Source: RUG14300 sp964619685
GTDB lineage: Bacteria > Bacillota > Clostridia > Christensenellales > CAG-1252
NCBI GenBank assembly: GCA_964619685.1
Contig: CAZUET010000001.1
Coordinates: forward strand, 12,222 to 76,221
Length of the DNA: 64,000 bases
Direction of reading: 5' to 3'
Part shown: piece after piece, positions 62,565 through 64,000 of the stretch
Layout of the letters: every line of letters starts with the position of its first letter
Numbering within the stretch: the stretch's first letter is position 1
The notes under the pieces: generated by a model
Database searches by the model: none
What the model saw: only the letters and a program-made list of their open reading frames with translations
Told to the model about the DNA's origin: nothing
Program-made: the position numbers and the translations under genes

Positions 62565-63926
62565 TTATTTGATAAAAGCACTGAAAGCCTTATGTGCTTG
62601 ATAAATGTCAGCCTTTGAGATTAACTCGTAGGGAGCGTGCATAGATAATACGGGTACACCAAGGTCAACTGTATCGATATTTAAGGATGCCAAGAATTTA
62701 GCAACAGTACCGCCACCGCCAAGGTCAACTCTACCAAGCTCACCGGTTTGCCATATTACATTATCTTTAGCGAAGACTTGACGCAAATGTCCTACATACT
62801 CACAAGAAGCATCGTTAGAGCCTGATTTACCTCTTGCGCCGGTAAACTTATTCATAGCAACACCGTAGCACATATGAGAAGCGTTTTTCTCTTCGAATGC
62901 ACTTGCATAATTAGGATCATATCCAGCTGTTACATCGGCTGATAAGCACATAGAATTTGATCTGATGACTGCACTGCTTACGCCCAAAGAATTAGCAATC
63001 TGATTGATTATATCCTCAATGATCACGCATTGCATACCTGTATTACCTTCGCTACCGATTTCTTCCTTATCGGCAAGAATAGTTAAAACGGTTTGTTCGG
63101 TTTCAGTTTCAAGGGTTGCGGTGATTTCGGGATAAGCACAAACTCTATCGTCATGACCATATCCGGCAATAAAGGAGCGATCTAAACCAACATCTCTCGA
63201 CTTAACTTGAGGAACTACCTCTAATTCAGCACTTAAGAAATCCTCTTCAACAATACCGTACTTTTCGTTTAATATCTTAAGTACATTGTGCTTAACGGCA
63301 TCTTTATCGGTGTCCTTGCTTGGCATAGAACCTAAGATAAGGTTGAGATTTTCAGCAGGGAATGCTTCGTTGACCGTCTTTTTATCGATTTCTTGAGATA
63401 GATGGGGAAGAAGATCCGCAATGTAGAAAATAGGATCATTTTCGTCTTCGCCGATATTGATATTGATCTTTTCGCCGTTAGCGAGAACAACAACACCGTG
63501 TAAAGCGAGAGGAATAGTCAACCATTGATACTTTTTGATACCGCCATAGTAGTGAGTTTTTGCATAAGCAATAGAAGCCTTTTCAAAAATTGGAACCTGT
63601 TTAAGGTCAAGCCTTGGGCTATCTACATGTGCAACCAAAATACGGATACCATTAGTTGCAATGTCTGCAGAACCTACTCTCAATAGGAATAATCCCTTAC
63701 CTCTGTTATTATAATAGAGCTTATCACCCTTATTGAGCTTATCGCCTAATGTCATTGGCTTATAACCCTTCGCCTCTACCATTTTGATAGTAGTCTCAAC
63801 AGTTTCTCTTTCGGTCTTACTTGCATCCAAAAAAGCCTTATAGCCTTCGCCGTAAGCGTTGATCATATCGATAGATTGCTCATCAGCAACCTTATAAACA
63901 TTCTTTTTATTGTATGTTAATTCCAT
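62565..63926 (-). CDS. M18-family aminopeptidase
   Basis: 453 residues from ATG 63926 (MELTYNKKNVYKV), 9 bases after GGAG. The metal site motifs are LVAHVDSPRLDLKQVP, GYGHDDRVCAYPEI, ADKEEIGSEGNTGM and GYDPNYASAFEEKNA; GARGKSGSNDASCEY is also typical of bacterial M18 enzymes. It is a cytoplasmic, probably dodecameric, metallo-aminopeptidase acting on peptides with acidic or other N-termini. Confidence 0.95.
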   Translation of the reverse strand: MELTYNKKNVYKVADEQSIDMINAYGEGYKAFLDASKTERETVETTIKMVEAKGYKPMTLGDKLNKGDKLYYNNRGKGLFLLRVGSADIATNGIRILVAHVDSPRLDLKQVPIFEKASIAYAKTHYYGGIKKYQWLTIPLALHGVVVLANGEKININIGEDENDPIFYIADLLPHLSQEIDKKTVNEAFPAENLNLILGSMPSKDTDKDAVKHNVLKILNEKYGIVEEDFLSAELEVVPQVKSRDVGLDRSFIAGYGHDDRVCAYPEITATLETETEQTVLTILADKEEIGSEGNTGMQCVIIEDIINQIANSLGVSSAVIRSNSMCLSADVTAGYDPNYASAFEEKNASHMCYGVAMNKFTGARGKSGSNDASCEYVGHLRQVFAKDNVIWQTGELGRVDLGGGGTVAKFLASLNIDTVDLGVPVLSMHAPYELISKADIYQAHKAFSAFIK

Positions 63927-63962
63927 AATATTTATCTCCATGGGAAAATTTTATCACTTATA

Positions 63963-63991
63963 ATAATAGCATATTTTTCTCAATTTTTCAA
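63963..63991 (-). promoter_or_regulatory. Promoter of the M18 aminopeptidase - nadE operon
   Basis: TTGAAA (63991-63986), 17 bases, TATTAT (63968-63963) on the minus strand. Confidence 0.7.
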
Positions 63992-64000
63992 GTATAATAT

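Noticed and set aside
1..64000. tRNA, rRNA, insertion sequences, prophage
   Set aside because: None was recognised by eye on either strand; a covariance-model and transposase search could still find small or degenerate ones.

Overview
The window looks like the chromosome of a low-G+C, Gram-positive, anaerobic bacterium, most likely an uncultured Clostridia-type Bacillota (inference). The grounds are AT-rich sequence with strong GGAGG ribosome binding sites, T-box, S-box (SAM-I), L-box (lysine) and THI (TPP) leaders, the yaaO-holB-yaaT gene order, rubrerythrin, many lipoproteins with Big/InlB-type repeats, and no outer-membrane genes. No tRNA, rRNA, insertion sequence, prophage or CRISPR array was found.

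Layout. 1-219 is the tail of a cation P-type ATPase. 443-9025 holds a 2081-residue lipoprotein, folD, a Nudix hydrolase and a DUF4349 lipoprotein. 9206-10292 is a transglutaminase-like gene with a frameshift. 10474-11652 (minus) holds mscL and a DUF308-type membrane protein. 11869-14149 holds a membrane-anchored metallophosphoesterase and a glycerophosphodiesterase. 14460-16513 (minus) is thrS with its T-box leader, followed by rubrerythrin. 17953-32076 is a Gram-positive glycan utilisation locus: an Ig-repeat lipoprotein, two sugar-binding lipoproteins, a GH97 glycosidase, two permeases, an ATPase with a large insertion, a LacI regulator and a Gfo/Idh/MocA oxidoreductase. 32341-35100 is a lysine-riboswitch-controlled amino acid ABC transporter. 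35133-42675 (minus) holds a zinc-ribbon VWA protein, a ComEC-like protein, a small three-CxC protein, a CitG-like protein and the yaaT-holB-yaaO cluster. 42730-45795 is a Crp/Fnr regulator divergent from a nitrate/sulfonate-type ABC transporter. 45913-46410 (minus) is a SAM-I riboswitch leading into a small unknown protein. 47733-50873 is rpmE, a DUF1385-PrmC fusion and prfA. 51038-53806 (minus) is a membrane-anchored NACHT ATPase with C-terminal BspA-type leucine-rich repeats. 54642-56959 holds a GNAT and a Y-family polymerase/YolD pair. 57229-63926 (minus) holds YitT, trmL, a TPP-riboswitch-controlled ThiT, nadE and an M18 aminopeptidase.

The most interesting candidates are the NLR-like NACHT-LRR protein, whose repeats are nearly identical at DNA level; a dispersed family of imperfectly palindromic intergenic repeats (about eight copies) whose arms seem to be modular; the SAM-I riboswitch in front of an unknown 91-residue protein; the DUF1385-PrmC fusion; the roughly 125-residue insertion in the sugar ABC ATPase; and the ThiT with an extra membrane domain. 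All functions are inferred by reading the sequence; no database search was possible.
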